DNA from: Paraburkholderia bryophila | GTDB taxonomy: Bacteria > Pseudomonadota > Gammaproteobacteria > Burkholderiales > Burkholderiaceae | Reading direction: 5' to 3' | DNA: 64,000 bases | NCBI RefSeq assembly: GCF_013409255.1 | Contig: NZ_JACCAS010000001.1 | Location: forward strand, 1,984,001 to 2,048,000 | Shown here: positions 27,909 to 39,342 of the stretch, piece after piece | How positions within the stretch are numbered: the stretch's first letter is position 1 | How the letters are laid out: each line of letters opens with the position of its first letter | The notes under the pieces: generated by a model | Seen by the model: the letters and a program-made list of their open reading frames with translations, nothing else | Databases searched by the model: none | Told to the model about the DNA's origin: nothing | Position numbers and translations under genes: made by a program

Positions 27909-28118
27909 GAGGGACGTCCTGTTGTATTGCAATATCGCGGGCAGCTTGCGGCGTGCGGGCGGGCGGCGGGCAGCGCGCCTTGCGCCACCGGCCTCGGGGG
28001 CCGTGCGGTGCGATATTCGTGCATCAAACGGGCTATTATGTCACGCTAGCATGTTGCACTGCTCAACGCGGCACGACTCCTGCGTCACCGCGTGGTTCGA
28101 ACCGTACTCACTTCCTCG

Positions 28119-28997
28119 ATGACACCCGCCACCACGCTTTCCTCCACCTCCCACCCCCCTCTCGCACCGCTCGCGTTCGGCGATCTGCAAGGCTGTCGCA
28201 AGCCGTTCCAGCAACTGTTGGCCAAGGCCGCGCCGCCGGCCGGCACGCCGCTGTGGTTCGCGGGCGACCTGATCAATCGCGGCGCTGAATCGCTCGCCAC
28301 GCTGCGCGACATCATCGCGCTCGGCGAACTCGCGGTGCCGGTGCTGGGCAATCACGATCTGCATCTGCTGTCGGTATCGGCGGGGATCCGCAAGTTGAAG
28401 AAGGGCGACACGATCGCCGAGATTCTCGCCGCGCCGGACGCCGACGACCTGCTCGAATGGGTCCGCCACCGCCCGCTCGCGCACTTCGAGCACGGCATGC
28501 TGATGGTACATGCGGGCGTCCTGCCGCAATGGGACGCGAACCTGACGATGGAACTCGCCGACGAGCTGCAGCGGGCGCTGCGCGCGTCGAACTGGAAGGA
28601 AACGCTGGCGGGCCTGTACGGCAACGAGCCGAATCGCTGGACACCGGGTCTGAAGGGCATCGAGCGACTGCGTCTCACATGCAGCACGTTGACGCGCATC
28701 CGTTTCTGCAACGCCGAAGGCGTAATGGATTTCAGCAGCAGCGGCGCGCTGAGCGCGGCGCCGCCGGGTTGCATGCCGTGGTTCGACGTACCGTCGCGCA
28801 AAACTGCGAATGTGACCGTGGTGTTCGGCCATTGGGCCGCGCTCGGTTTGACCGTGCGCGATAACCTGGTTGGACTCGACTCGGGTTGCGTCTGGGGTGA
28901 AAAGCTCTCGGCCGTGCGGCTGACGCAAAACCCCGCGGAACGCACGCTGACCCAGGTCGACTGCGAGAGTTGCCGCGTGCCGGGCGGCGGCAACTAG
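28119..28997 (+). CDS. apaH: Bis(5'-nucleosyl)-tetraphosphatase, symmetrical
   Basis: ApaH, about 292 aa, hydrolyses Ap4A to two ADP, limiting alarmone accumulation in stress. Metallophosphatase motifs are GDLQGC, FAGDLINRGAESL, LGNHDLHLLSV and the C-terminal FGHWAALG. The first motif has Gln where enterobacterial ApaH has the GDVHGC His, a substitution that I recall from Pseudomonas and beta-proteobacterial members. The start at 28119 (MTPATT) is chosen since the longer frame has no ribosome-binding site. apaH borders Burkholderia O-antigen loci. Its stop overlaps that of the convergent plsC. Confidence 0.93.
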   Translation: MTPATTLSSTSHPPLAPLAFGDLQGCRKPFQQLLAKAAPPAGTPLWFAGDLINRGAESLATLRDIIALGELAVPVLGNHDLHLLSVSAGIRKLKKGDTIAEILAAPDADDLLEWVRHRPLAHFEHGMLMVHAGVLPQWDANLTMELADELQRALRASNWKETLAGLYGNEPNRWTPGLKGIERLRLTCSTLTRIRFCNAEGVMDFSSSGALSAAPPGCMPWFDVPSRKTANVTVVFGHWAALGLTVRDNLVGLDSGCVWGEKLSAVRLTQNPAERTLTQVDCESCRVPGGGN

Positions 28998-29770
28998 GAG
29001 AGTTCTTCCGCAGCCACCGCGCCGACCGTCGCCGTGCCGCCCTGCATGGCCTGCAACGCCGCCGCGATCGCCCCTTCCGCTTGTGCGGCCAGCGTGCGCC
29101 GGTCCACGCCCGGCGCAATCGCCGCGCCGACAACCACATGCGCGGTCAACGGGCCGCCGCGCAACAGCAGATTCAGCGAATCGGCCAGCGAGAGATCGTC
29201 GATATAAGCCGGCGAGGTGGATTGCCGGCCCTGCGCGTCCTCGTACATGATGCACAGCGGCTGCACCGGCGCCGCGGCCGACACGGCCGCCTGAAACATA
29301 TTCGCGTGGAACGGCAGCAGCGCGAGTCCGTTCGACGTCGTGCCTTCGGGAAACACGCACATCAGTTCGCCCGCGCTCAGACGCTCGGCCAGTTCATGCA
29401 TGATCCGCTTCGCATCGCTGCGCTTCTCGCGCTGAATGAACACGGTGCCGAGCTGCTGCGCGAGCCAGCCGACCACCGGCCATTGCCGGATTTCCGCCTT
29501 CGAAACAAACGGCGTCGGCCGCCACGCATTGATCACGTAGATGTCGATCCACGAGATGTGATTGGCAACCACCAGCGCGCCGCGGTCGAGCCTTGCTGCG
29601 TCGTTATGCACGACGAGCTTCATGCCGCACAAACGCAGCATTTTCAGCGACCACTGGCGATTCAGCGCCTCGCGCGTAGCAGCGTCGGCTTTGGGGAAAC
29701 GTGTCGCCACGGTCCACATGCCGTGCAGCAGATGCGCGACGAGACGGGCCTTGCGTAACGCGAGCTTCAT
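28994..29770 (-). CDS. plsC: 1-acyl-sn-glycerol-3-phosphate acyltransferase
   Basis: A 258-aa PlsC-type acyltransferase of phosphatidic acid synthesis at the inner membrane. The catalytic NHISWID motif (H-x4-D) is near residue 91, and FPEGTTSNGLALLPF is the FPEGTxS motif III. The N-terminus has basic and hydrophobic segments for membrane contact. It is the last gene of the pyrimidine operon, 36 bases after pyrC', and its stop codon overlaps the apaH stop on the other strand by four bases. Confidence 0.9.
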   Translation of the reverse strand: MKLALRKARLVAHLLHGMWTVATRFPKADAATREALNRQWSLKMLRLCGMKLVVHNDAARLDRGALVVANHISWIDIYVINAWRPTPFVSKAEIRQWPVVGWLAQQLGTVFIQREKRSDAKRIMHELAERLSAGELMCVFPEGTTSNGLALLPFHANMFQAAVSAAAPVQPLCIMYEDAQGRQSTSPAYIDDLSLADSLNLLLRGGPLTAHVVVGAAIAPGVDRRTLAAQAEGAIAAALQAMQGGTATVGAVAAEELS

Positions 29771-29806
29771 GTCGGAGCTTTCCGTAACTGGGCGATGCCG
29801 CGGATA

Positions 29807-31087
29807 TTAGCGCTGTTCGAACGCGACGTGACCGGCCACGACCGTCGCGCGCACGCGCGCCGGCAGTTCGTAGCCGAGGAACGGCGTGTTGTGCCCCTGG
29901 CTCTTCAACGCACGCGGCTCGACGCGCCAGTACGCGTGACGATCGAACACGCACAGGTCGGCCACGCCACCCACGACGAGGCGGCCGGCGTCCTGCAATT
30001 CCAGCACGTCGGCGGGCGCTGTGGTGATGCGGTTCAGTGCCTTGGCAAGCGGCACACCGGCTTCGTCGGCCCATTTCACCGTCAGCGACAGGAACAGCTC
30101 CAGGCCGGTTGCCCCCGGCGTGGCTTCGGCGAACGGCAGCAGCTTTTCGTCGTCGTCGACCGGCGTGTGATCGGAGCAGATCGCGTCGATGGTGCCGTCG
30201 ACCAGGCCCGCGCGAATCGCTTCGCGATCGCGCTGCTGACGCAGCGGCGGATCGAGACGGAACTGCGCGTCGAAATAGCCGATGTCGAGATCGATCAGAT
30301 GCACGTGATTGACGGTGACGTCGCACGACACCGGCAGGCCTTCGGCCTTGGCCGCGCGCATCAGTTCGATGCCCGCCGCCGACGACACATGCGACAGATG
30401 CACCCGCGCGCCAGTCACGCGCACCAGTTCGAAGATCGTATGCAGCGCGATGGTTTCAGCCGACACCGGCACGCCCGACAAACCCATTCGCGATGCCAGC
30501 GCGCCGCTGGCGGCCACGCCGCCCTTGCCGAGATACGCATCCACCGGACGCAGCCACACGGTGTAGCCGTAGGTCCTCGCGTATTGCAGCGCGCGCATCA
30601 GCACCTGGGTGTCGACCACCGGCACATCGGCCTGCGAAAAACCAATGCAGCCCGCTTCGGTCAACTCGACCATCTCGGTGATGACCTGGCCTTTGAGGCC
30701 GACCGTCAACGCGCCGAGCGGATACACATGCGCCTGGTTCAGATTGCGCGCGCGGAACTTGAGCATCTCGACGAGGCCGGGTTCGTCGAGCGTCGGATCG
30801 GTGTCCGGCGGACACACGAGGCTCGTCACGCCGCCGGCGAGCGCTGCGGCCATTTCGGATTCGAGCGTCGCTTTGTGTTCGAAGCCCGGCTCGCGCAGAC
30901 GCGCGGACAGGTCGACCAGACCCGGCGCGATATGCAAGCCCTTCGCGTCGATCGTTTTCGCTGCGTGAAAATCGGCCGGTGCGTGACCGATCGCGACGAT
31001 CTTGCCCGCTGCAATAAAAACGTCCTGCTGCTGTTCGGTGCCCGCTACCGGATCGATCAGCGTGCCGCCTTGAATATGAATCTTCAT
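29807..31087 (-). CDS. pyrC': Dihydroorotase-like protein PyrC', probably non-catalytic ATCase partner
   Basis: A 426-aa member of the class I dihydroorotase fold. Active enzymes have a DxHxHxREPG metal motif; here the segment reads VDLSARLREPG, so the two histidines that bind zinc are replaced by Ser and Arg. The usual ligand loop near residue 150 also differs (GFSQAD). The later LSHVS and CSDHTP segments remain. This matches the pseudo-dihydroorotases that form a dodecamer with PyrB in Pseudomonas and relatives, where PyrC' is structural. It lies 12 bases after pyrB. An active dihydroorotase must therefore be encoded elsewhere. Confidence 0.85.
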   Translation of the reverse strand: MKIHIQGGTLIDPVAGTEQQQDVFIAAGKIVAIGHAPADFHAAKTIDAKGLHIAPGLVDLSARLREPGFEHKATLESEMAAALAGGVTSLVCPPDTDPTLDEPGLVEMLKFRARNLNQAHVYPLGALTVGLKGQVITEMVELTEAGCIGFSQADVPVVDTQVLMRALQYARTYGYTVWLRPVDAYLGKGGVAASGALASRMGLSGVPVSAETIALHTIFELVRVTGARVHLSHVSSAAGIELMRAAKAEGLPVSCDVTVNHVHLIDLDIGYFDAQFRLDPPLRQQRDREAIRAGLVDGTIDAICSDHTPVDDDEKLLPFAEATPGATGLELFLSLTVKWADEAGVPLAKALNRITTAPADVLELQDAGRLVVGGVADLCVFDRHAYWRVEPRALKSQGHNTPFLGYELPARVRATVVAGHVAFEQR

Positions 31088-31099
31088 GCGCTGCCTTTT

Positions 31100-32125
31100 T
31101 TAATCGTGATTACCCGCGACGATGCCCATCACCGCCATCCGCACCGCGATACCGAACGTCACCTGGTTCAGAATCACCGATTGCGGACCGTCGGCCACCT
31201 GCGAATCGATTTCCACGCCACGGTTCATCGGCCCCGGGTGCATCACGATCGCGTCGGGCGCGGCGAGCGCGAGGCGCTCCGGCGTGAGCCCCCAGCTCTT
31301 GAAGTACTCCTGCGCCGACGGCAGCAGCGCGCCGCTCATCCGCTCGTTTTGCAGGCGCAGCATGATGATCACGTCGACGTCTTTCAGGCCTTCGTCGAGG
31401 TTGTGGAACACCCGCACGCCCATCTGTTCGAGACCGCCCGGCAGCAGCGTGCGCGGACCGATCGCGCGCACTTCCGGCACGCCGAGCGTGGTCAGCGCGT
31501 GAATATCCGAGCGCGCGACCCGCGAATGCAGAATGTCGCCGACAATCGCCACGCGCAGCTTGGTGAAATCTTTCTTGTAGTGGCGGATCGTGTACATGTC
31601 GAGCAGACCCTGGGTCGGGTGTGCGTGACGGCCGTCGCCGGCATTGATCACGTGCACGTGCGGCGCGCAATGCTGGGCGATCAGGTACGGCGCGCCGCTC
31701 GACGCATGACGCACGACGAACATATCCGCATGCATCGCCGACAGGTTGTTGATCGTGTCGAGCAGCGACTCGCCCTTGCTGGTGGACGACGCGTTGATGT
31801 TCAGATTCAGCACGTCCGCCGAGAGCCGCGTGGCGGCGATTTCGAAGGTGGTGCGGGTACGGGTCGAGTTCTCGAAGAACAGGTTGAACACCGACTTGCC
31901 GCGCAACAGCGGCACCTTCTTCACTTCACGATCGGTGACGCTGACGAATTGGTCGGCGGTATCGAGAATGTGATTGACGATCGCCTTCGGCAAACCCTCG
32001 ATCGACAACAGATGTTTGAGCTCGCCGTTTTTCGTGAGCTGCGGGTTGCCCTTCAGGAAGCCATAACGGAAGCGCTCGGTGGCGCTGTCGGCGGAATCCT
32101 TGGGGGCCTGGGGGGCGGTGTTCAT
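31100..32125 (-). CDS. pyrB: Aspartate carbamoyltransferase catalytic subunit
   Basis: PyrB, 341 aa, condenses carbamoyl phosphate with aspartate in pyrimidine synthesis. The carbamoyl-phosphate loop [12 protein letters not shown], the SSTSKGES loop, HPTQ and the MHPGPMNRG segment are all present. An N-terminal extension of about 25 residues (rich in Ala, Ser and Asp) resembles class A ATCases in which the PyrB N-terminus binds nucleotide effectors. No pyrI is present; the downstream PyrC' probably replaces it structurally. Confidence 0.96.
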   Translation of the reverse strand: MNTAPQAPKDSADSATERFRYGFLKGNPQLTKNGELKHLLSIEGLPKAIVNHILDTADQFVSVTDREVKKVPLLRGKSVFNLFFENSTRTRTTFEIAATRLSADVLNLNINASSTSKGESLLDTINNLSAMHADMFVVRHASSGAPYLIAQHCAPHVHVINAGDGRHAHPTQGLLDMYTIRHYKKDFTKLRVAIVGDILHSRVARSDIHALTTLGVPEVRAIGPRTLLPGGLEQMGVRVFHNLDEGLKDVDVIIMLRLQNERMSGALLPSAQEYFKSWGLTPERLALAAPDAIVMHPGPMNRGVEIDSQVADGPQSVILNQVTFGIAVRMAVMGIVAGNHD

Positions 32126-32347
32126 GGTGTACCTGCTTCAAATACGGGCTTCAACGTGATCGATGTCGATGCGGACTGCGTGTGACGATGCCACGCCGGG
32201 TTGCTTCGCGTGCGCTGCGGCTGCGGCGGCCGAGGCTGCTGCGGTGCCGGCTTGGAAACCTGTGTTGCGAGGGCGTGGAATGGCTCGATGCGTCGCGCCC
32301 ATTGCGATGCGTGCGACGCGCGTTGGCGCCCTATCGCGGCGCCCCGT

Positions 32348-32902
32348 TCAATCGACGCGTGCTTCGGTGTGGAACGTGAAACGTGGGCTGCCTGCTTCAG
32401 CGTTCGCGCCGCCACTGGCGTCGCGAGCCAGCACGAGCGTTGCATCCGCCGGCACCTCCACCACGCCGCCGACGAAACGCGCCGCAACCGGCAACTCGCG
32501 TCCGCCGCGATCGGCGAGCACCGCCAGTTCGACCGATGCCGGCCGACCATAGTCGTACAGCTCGTTCAACGCCGCGCGAATCGTGCGGCCGGTGTACAGC
32601 ACGTCGTCGACCAGCACGATCCGGCGGCCGTCGACGGAGAACGGCAGCGAGGTCGGGCTCGCCTGCGAATGCAGGCCTTTCTTCGCGTAGTCGTCGCGAT
32701 GCAGCGCGACGTTCACCACGCCGAAGCTCGCCAGGTTCAGATCGCGCGCGAGCCGTTCGGCAAGCCACGCGCCGCCGCTATGAATGCCGGCCAGCACCGC
32801 GCCTTCGGCGCCGTCCTGACCCGCGCCAAGCTGGTCGCCGTACACCGCGCGAATCTGGTCGAGCAACGCGCGATAAAGCGCTTCGGCGTCAATGGAACTC
32901 AT
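32348..32902 (-). CDS. pyrR: PyrR bifunctional regulator/uracil phosphoribosyltransferase
   Basis: A 184-aa type I phosphoribosyltransferase. The PRPP loop [12 protein letters not shown] is near residue 100 and the N-terminal [14 protein letters not shown] is intact. In Gram-positives PyrR binds the pyr mRNA leader; in proteobacteria the role is less clear and it may mainly salvage uracil. No attenuator with a PyrR anti-antiterminator fold is evident in the 222-base gap before pyrB. It overlaps ruvX by 14 bases. Confidence 0.9.
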   Translation of the reverse strand: MSSIDAEALYRALLDQIRAVYGDQLGAGQDGAEGAVLAGIHSGGAWLAERLARDLNLASFGVVNVALHRDDYAKKGLHSQASPTSLPFSVDGRRIVLVDDVLYTGRTIRAALNELYDYGRPASVELAVLADRGGRELPVAARFVGGVVEVPADATLVLARDASGGANAEAGSPRFTFHTEARVD

Positions 32903-33329
32903 GATCGTCGGACAGTCCGTCTAGATATTGCTGGAGGATGATGCTGGCGGCTTCGGCGTCGAGCATGTCGGCGCGGCCGTTGCCGGCGCGAATTTCCGCC
33001 TTCGCCTCGACCGACGAATAGCGTTCGTCGATCCACGTGACGGGCAGATTGAAGCGGCCGTTCAGTTGATTGCCGAAGCGCTTCGCGAGTTGGGTCATTT
33101 CGTGCGGCGTGCCGTCCGGGTGCATCGGCAAGCCGACGACCAGCGCGTCCGGTTTCCACTCGGCGATCAGCTTGCCGACCGCTTCGAAGCGATATTCGCG
33201 ACTGCGGTTCTGCACGATCACGAGCGGCCGCGCGCTACGCGTCAGCGAATTGCCGACCGCCACGCCGATGCGTTTTTCACCGTAGTCGAACGCAAGCAGC
33301 GTCGCCTCACGTCCGGCCGCCAGGCTCAT
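32889..33329 (-). CDS. ruvX: Holliday junction resolvase-like protein RuvX/YqgF
   Basis: A 146-aa RNase H-fold protein of the YqgF family, implicated in 16S rRNA 5'-end processing and recombination. The [15 protein letters not shown] motif near residue 12 carries the catalytic Asp, and [16 protein letters not shown] and [11 protein letters not shown] carry further acidic active-site residues. It overlaps yqgE by ATGA and pyrR by 14 bases in a conserved beta-proteobacterial order. Confidence 0.94.
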   Translation of the reverse strand: MSLAAGREATLLAFDYGEKRIGVAVGNSLTRSARPLVIVQNRSREYRFEAVGKLIAEWKPDALVVGLPMHPDGTPHEMTQLAKRFGNQLNGRFNLPVTWIDERYSSVEAKAEIRAGNGRADMLDAEAASIILQQYLDGLSDDHEFH

Positions 33330-33904
33330 GCGTGACCCGCTTCGCCCGACAGCATCGACAGATTGATGCCGAGCAGCGCGAGCGCCGCTTCGAGACGTTC
33401 TTCGGCGGGTACGTCGAAAATGATTTTGGGGTCGGCCTCGACCGTTAGCCAGCCGTTCTTCGAGATCTCTTCTTCGAGCTGGCCCGCAGCCCAGCCGGCG
33501 TGGCCGAGCGTGAGCAGGAAACGTTCCGGACCCGTGCCGCTCGCGACCGCTTCGAGCACGTCTTTCGACGTGGTCATTTCGAGGCCGCCCGGCACCGACA
33601 TGGACGACGTATACGGATCGCCCTCTTTTGGGTCGTGCAGCACGAAGCCGCGCTCGGTTTGCACCGGGCCGCCGAAATACACGGGTACATGGAGGAGAGG
33701 TTCGATCTCGAGTTTGAGATCGATGCGACTGAAGAGCGCTTGCAGGTCGATATCGGTCGGCCGGTTGATCACGAGGCCGAGCGCGCCGCGCTCACTGTGA
33801 TCGCAAAGGTAGACCACCGTTCCTGAAAACGTCGGATCGGCCATGTTCGGCATGGCGATCAGGAACTGGTTGGTCAGATTGATGCGATCGGTACTCTTGG
33901 ACAT
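33326..33904 (-). CDS. YqgE/AlgH family protein
   Basis: A 192-aa UPF0301 (AlgH/YqgE) protein with no firmly known activity. [24 protein letters not shown] and [10 protein letters not shown] near the N-terminus, and [19 protein letters not shown] near residue 130, are the family signatures. It heads the yqgE-ruvX-pyrR-pyrB-pyrC'-plsC transcript with tight overlaps. Confidence 0.93.
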   Translation of the reverse strand: MSKSTDRINLTNQFLIAMPNMADPTFSGTVVYLCDHSERGALGLVINRPTDIDLQALFSRIDLKLEIEPLLHVPVYFGGPVQTERGFVLHDPKEGDPYTSSMSVPGGLEMTTSKDVLEAVASGTGPERFLLTLGHAGWAAGQLEEEISKNGWLTVEADPKIIFDVPAEERLEAALALLGINLSMLSGEAGHA

Positions 33905-34099
33905 AGTTCGGATTTTAGCAAAGACGATGCAGGATGGCGGGCTTTGAGCGTGGGACTGCGATGTGTGCCGCGAGCCATCGACGGCGAATCAGGTTGCACT
34001 CTATCACGCACGCGCGCGTGTGCCATGGCGTAGGGTGCGCGGCGTTTCGCACGAACGTGTTTATGTGCTCGCGGGCCGCGCTATTGCTATGGGCAAATC

Positions 34100-35521
34100 T
34101 TATTCGCCGCCCTGCTCGATCGCGCGCGTCAACGCGGCAAGGCCGGCCAGCGCAACGCCACCACTGGCTGGCGCAACACCCGCAGCCACCTTGTGCAGCG
34201 TCGCACGCAACGCTTCGGCGCTTTGCTCCAACGTACTCGCCGCCGGCGCACCGACGATCACGTGCGCGCGCACCGCAGGCGTCGCGACTGCGGCGTGCGC
34301 GCGACGCCGCCACGCGAGCCCCAACGCATCGGCCAGCAGCGTCACATGACCGAGGCCCAGCGCGCACGCCGCGGCGCCGAGGCGGTAAGCGGCGTCGCCG
34401 GCTTGCAGCGCTTCGCTCGGATCGGCTTTCTCGGGCTGGTCGGCCGCGCGGGCATGCTCGGTCAATGCGGCGATCGACGCATCCGCGGTCTGCAGGAAAT
34501 CTTCGTACGCGTGCGAGTTGACCGCCAGCACGCCCAGCTCGCGCGTCAGCATGCCGCGCGCCGCGTTGAGCGATTGCGCCTGCACGGCGCCCGCCTCCCA
34601 CAGCATTTCCGATGCCTGGGTGCCCGCGACGTGCCAGTCGACGGTCAAGCCGTAGTCGTGCAGCACTTCGACCTGATCGGCGTCTTCGGCGGCGGCGCCG
34701 AACAGGGCGTAGTCACGCCACAGTAACGCCAGCGTGGCCCGCACCAGCGAGCGCGGCGCGCGCAGGATACCGCGTGCATGATCGGCCAGCGCGAGATTGC
34801 AGCGGGCGTAGAAACGCCGCGCATCGACTTCGCCGGTTGCCCGGCCGCCGACCCGCAACGCTTTCGCGCAAGCCTTGGCGAGCCGCCAGAAATCGTAGGG
34901 GTCAGGACCGGCGAGTTCGGTGAGCACGGCGTCCAGTTCGTCGAGCGCCGCGTTGGTGAGTGCCCGCGCGGCCGCGCTGCCCGTGTCGGGCTGCGCGCGC
35001 AGCACCGGCAGCAGCGCGCGTTCATAACGCGCCCGCAAATGGGCCAGTTGATCGGCGGACTGTGCGTGCATCGACACCGGCGGCACCGGACGCGCGGTCA
35101 GCGCAAGATCTTCGAAGACGACGGTGGAACCGGGCGTGTGCTCGGACAAATGCGCGCACACCGCGCGATAGTGATTGAAGAGTGCTGGTGAGCAGGACAG
35201 TTCGCGCAGATTGTGGCGTTCGAGCGCCGCGCGGAAATCACGCAATGCCGCGCCGAACACCGCACGCGCATTATCGGCGCCGGACGGATCGTCTTCCGAG
35301 AGCGGCGACAGCCGCACGAGGGCGTCAGCGAAACGCTGCGCGCTCAGCCAACCGGCCGCGCGCAACGCGTGCGACGCACGCAGCAGCGCCGACGTGCTCT
35401 CGGTATGTTGTTCGAACGCCAGCAGTGCTTCGGCCAGCGCAAGCTCAGCGGGACGGACCGCGCCACCGCGTGGATTCGGCAAGGCGTCGAAGGAAACGGG
35501 TGCGGCGGGTCGTGAAGTCAT
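34100..35521 (-). CDS. Hypothetical alanine-rich helical protein, 473 aa
   Basis: No family is recognised. The sequence is strongly Ala/Leu-rich with regular helical spacing and no signal peptide or membrane segment. A region near residues 110-130 has Cys and His (LRELSCSPALFNHYRAVCAHL), but no known metal motif. The frame is supported by strong codon bias, a start near the conserved MTSRPAAP and downstream placement after rubredoxin. It resembles in general style the helical Hpt-like scaffolds of pilus chemotaxis systems, but I see no diagnostic motif, so that is only a thought. Confidence 0.6.
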   Translation of the reverse strand: MTSRPAAPVSFDALPNPRGGAVRPAELALAEALLAFEQHTESTSALLRASHALRAAGWLSAQRFADALVRLSPLSEDDPSGADNARAVFGAALRDFRAALERHNLRELSCSPALFNHYRAVCAHLSEHTPGSTVVFEDLALTARPVPPVSMHAQSADQLAHLRARYERALLPVLRAQPDTGSAAARALTNAALDELDAVLTELAGPDPYDFWRLAKACAKALRVGGRATGEVDARRFYARCNLALADHARGILRAPRSLVRATLALLWRDYALFGAAAEDADQVEVLHDYGLTVDWHVAGTQASEMLWEAGAVQAQSLNAARGMLTRELGVLAVNSHAYEDFLQTADASIAALTEHARAADQPEKADPSEALQAGDAAYRLGAAACALGLGHVTLLADALGLAWRRRAHAAVATPAVRAHVIVGAPAASTLEQSAEALRATLHKVAAGVAPASGGVALAGLAALTRAIEQGGE

Positions 35522-35675
35522 GAGCGGGCGACAGGAAGCTGACGGGCCGCCGCTTCGCGCCGCACGCTGACTGCTCGGCTAGCGCGCGAACCGGTGACAG
35601 GACAATGACAGATTACCGCTGCGGCAGGACACCCACGGCGCGCTCGATGACCTTGCGCGCCGCCGGATCGCAACC

Positions 35676-35846
35676 TCAGATCTGGACCATCTCGAAGTCT
35701 TCCTTGCGCGCGCCACATTCCGGGCAAGTCCAGTTAATGGGAACGTCCGCCCAGCGGGTGCCCGGCGCAATGCCTTCGTCCGGCAAGCCGGCTTCTTCGT
35801 CGTAAATCCAGCCGCAAATCAGGCACATCCAGCTTTGATATTCCAT
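35676..35846 (-). CDS. Rubredoxin
   Basis: A 56-aa iron-sulfur electron carrier. Both knuckles are present: CLICGWIYD near residue 8 and CPECGARKEDFEMV near residue 41, giving the Cys4 Fe site. PDEGIAPGTRWADVP between them is typical of rubredoxin. Because it is shorter than the usual cut-off it is easily missed. It lies on the strand opposite thiD, 154 bases before the hypothetical gene. Confidence 0.95.
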   Translation of the reverse strand: MEYQSWMCLICGWIYDEEAGLPDEGIAPGTRWADVPINWTCPECGARKEDFEMVQI

Positions 35847-36137
35847 TCTTGTGTCGCGCAGTAGAGTCCGTGGAAACGGGAGCCATGATGGTACCGTGTT
35901 GCCGCCCCAATGCCTAGCAATCAGAAGCGCGCAAGCGTAGCGCGCGGCAGCCTTTGCTTATGCCGTTTGCGTCGGCTCAAGAAGGCTGTAGCGGCGGCTT
36001 GCCGCACCGGTGCTGGCGCTTACACACGACCACGCACGCGGGCGTGCGAAAAAACGCCCCCGCGACGGTTTAGGCCGCATAATTGAGCCAATAGCGCACG
36101 GTCCGCGCCCAAATTTAGCTCCTTTTTGCAAATTTTC

Positions 36138-36998
36138 ATGCCCAGCGACACACCTCCGATCGTCCTCACCTTCGGCCTCTCCGATCCCACCGGCGGCTCC
36201 GGCCTGCAGGCCGACCTGATGACCCTTGCCAGCATGGGCTGCCATGGCGTCTCCGTGCTCACGGGCTACACCGTGCGCGACTCGGCCAGTTGCGACGAAG
36301 TCACCGGACTCGACCCTGAAGTCGTCGCGACTCAAGCGCGGATGCTGCTGGAAGACATGCCGATCGCGGCATTCAAGGTCGGCGCCTGCACGCGTGCGGA
36401 AGTGGTGAGCGCGATTGCCGAAGTGGTTGCCGACTACGACGACATTCCGCTGATTCTCGCCCCCGACTTCACGCTCGACGACGAGCACGTGCTCGCCGCC
36501 GACGAACTGCGCGAAGCGATCGCCGACCTGCTCGCGCCGCAAACCACGCTGCTGGTTGCGGACGCCACCACGCTGCTCGCGCTGGCCCAGCCCGACGGCG
36601 ACGCTGAAGCGCCAACCTTGGACGCGGCGATCTCGCATCTGCTGTCGCAAGGCTGCGAATACATTCTGTCGACGGAAACCGGCACGCACCGGCACGTGAA
36701 TACGCTGTTCAGCGAAGACGGCCAGTTGCGCCAGGACACGTGGGACCGCGGCAGCCATCGGATCATGGGTTTGACGGACACGCTGGGCGCGGCAATCGCC
36801 GCGTTGCTGGCCAACGGGCAAGACCCCGCCGAGGCGGTGCGCGAGGCGCAGGAGTATCTGTATCAGGCGGTGCGCAATGCGTTCCGGCCGGGCATGGGCG
36901 CGTATCTGCCGGATCGTTTCTTCTGGGCGCGCAGCAGCGACGATGAAACGCCGCCGACCGCCGGCAAAGGTGCAACGCCGGGTGAAGCACGGCATTGA
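36138..36998 (+). CDS. thiD: Hydroxymethylpyrimidine/phosphomethylpyrimidine kinase
   Basis: ThiD, 286 aa, phosphorylates HMP and HMP-P for thiamine synthesis (ribokinase fold). GLSDPTGGSGLQADLMTLASMG at the N-terminus is the substrate motif, with Ser replacing the more common GxDPSGGAG Ala pattern. The C-terminal DTLGAAIAALLANGQDP supplies the anion hole and catalytic Asp region. ATG at 36138 is preferred to the in-frame TTG four codons upstream. No TPP riboswitch is visible upstream. Confidence 0.9.
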   Translation: MPSDTPPIVLTFGLSDPTGGSGLQADLMTLASMGCHGVSVLTGYTVRDSASCDEVTGLDPEVVATQARMLLEDMPIAAFKVGACTRAEVVSAIAEVVADYDDIPLILAPDFTLDDEHVLAADELREAIADLLAPQTTLLVADATTLLALAQPDGDAEAPTLDAAISHLLSQGCEYILSTETGTHRHVNTLFSEDGQLRQDTWDRGSHRIMGLTDTLGAAIAALLANGQDPAEAVREAQEYLYQAVRNAFRPGMGAYLPDRFFWARSSDDETPPTAGKGATPGEARH

Positions 36999-37070
36999 AC
37001 GCTGGCGTGAGGCGCTGGCGTTTATCGCTGTCGAGATGCGTCAGCCACGGTAGCGCACTGTGCAATCACT

Positions 37071-37106
37071 AGAAGAAGCCCACATTCGTGCGGGCTTCTT
37101 CTTTTT
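37071..37106 (+). terminator. Rho-independent terminator of thiD
   Basis: Stem AGAAGAAGCCC (37071-37081) pairs with GGGCTTCTTCT (37092-37102) around a 10-base loop, followed by a T run. It lies about 70 bases past the thiD stop. Confidence 0.85.
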
Positions 37107-37140
37107 CCGCACGAATCGCGCTGACATTCAACACCCTCGC

Positions 37141-37184
37141 CCCAAAAGCAAAAACCCGCATTTCTGCGGGTTTTTGCTTTTGGG
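37141..37184. terminator. Bidirectional terminator downstream of groEL
   Basis: A perfect 20-base-pair stem with a 4-base loop: arms CCCAAAAGCAAAAACCCGCA and its complement. T-rich and A-rich arms flank a GC core, so it works in both directions, ending groESL on the minus strand and backing up the thiD terminator. Confidence 0.9.
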
Positions 37185-37250
37185 AAGCTCGCCTCGCAGC
37201 GTGCCTCCCCATGTGTTTCCAACCGAGCCTCTGACGAGGCCCAATCGAAA

Positions 37251-38894
<1,644 letters not shown>

Positions 38895-38952
38895 CTAACT
38901 CCTTGAATTCTTTGGGATATGACTTATGACCGGGAAAAGTAGCGACCAGCGC

Positions 38953-39243
38953 TTACTTCTGCACCACGGCCATGATGTCTTCTTCGCGCATCACGAGCAG
39001 TTCGTTGCCGTCGACCTTGACGGTCTGGCCTGCGTACTTGCCGAACAGGACGCGGTCGCCGACCTTCACGTCGAGCGCGATTTGTGCGCCCTTGTCGTCA
39101 CGCTTGCCCGGGCCGACTGCCAGAATTTCGCCTTGATCCGGCTTTTCTGCTGCGGCTTCGGGGATCACGATGCCCGACGCAGTCTTGGTTTCTTGATCCA
39201 GACGTTTGACGATCACGCGATCATGCAAAGGACGAAGGTTCAT
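38953..39243 (-). CDS. groES: Co-chaperonin GroES (10 kDa)
   Basis: 96 aa from [10 protein letters not shown] at 39243, preceded by GAGGAG at a good distance; 20 codons of extra open frame upstream are not used. [21 protein letters not shown] is the mobile loop that caps GroEL, and the roof hairpin and [12 protein letters not shown] end are intact. Expression should be heat-induced through the CIRCE operator upstream. Confidence 0.97.
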   Translation of the reverse strand: MNLRPLHDRVIVKRLDQETKTASGIVIPEAAAEKPDQGEILAVGPGKRDDKGAQIALDVKVGDRVLFGKYAGQTVKVDGNELLVMREEDIMAVVQK

Positions 39244-39315
39244 ACATACTCCTCTCTTGATTGAGACTGAAGAACGCTGAGAAAACCCGGCTGGCGGAGC
39301 CAACCGGCGATGTTG

Positions 39316-39342
39316 TTAGCACTCTCGTGCAGCGAGTGCTAA
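39316..39342. promoter_or_regulatory. CIRCE operator (HrcA binding site)
   Basis: A perfect TTAGCACTC-N9-GAGTGCTAA inverted repeat, 73 bases upstream of the groES start. HrcA binds it and represses groESL until heat titrates the repressor onto GroEL. It overlaps the -10 box, so bound HrcA would block transcription start. Confidence 0.97.

Noticed and set aside
28119..28160. Loss of catalytic His in ApaH motif GDLQGC
   Set aside because: Gln at this place is, to my knowledge, normal in Pseudomonas and beta-proteobacterial ApaH, and the other metal motifs are intact.
29795..32185. 796-codon open frame antisense to pyrB and pyrC'
   Set aside because: Composition is rich in Arg, His and Gln with no domain, typical of an antisense shadow of GC-rich genes.
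35847..36137. TPP riboswitch upstream of thiD
   Set aside because: No CTGAGA and ACCTGA thi-box pair is present in the 290-base leader.
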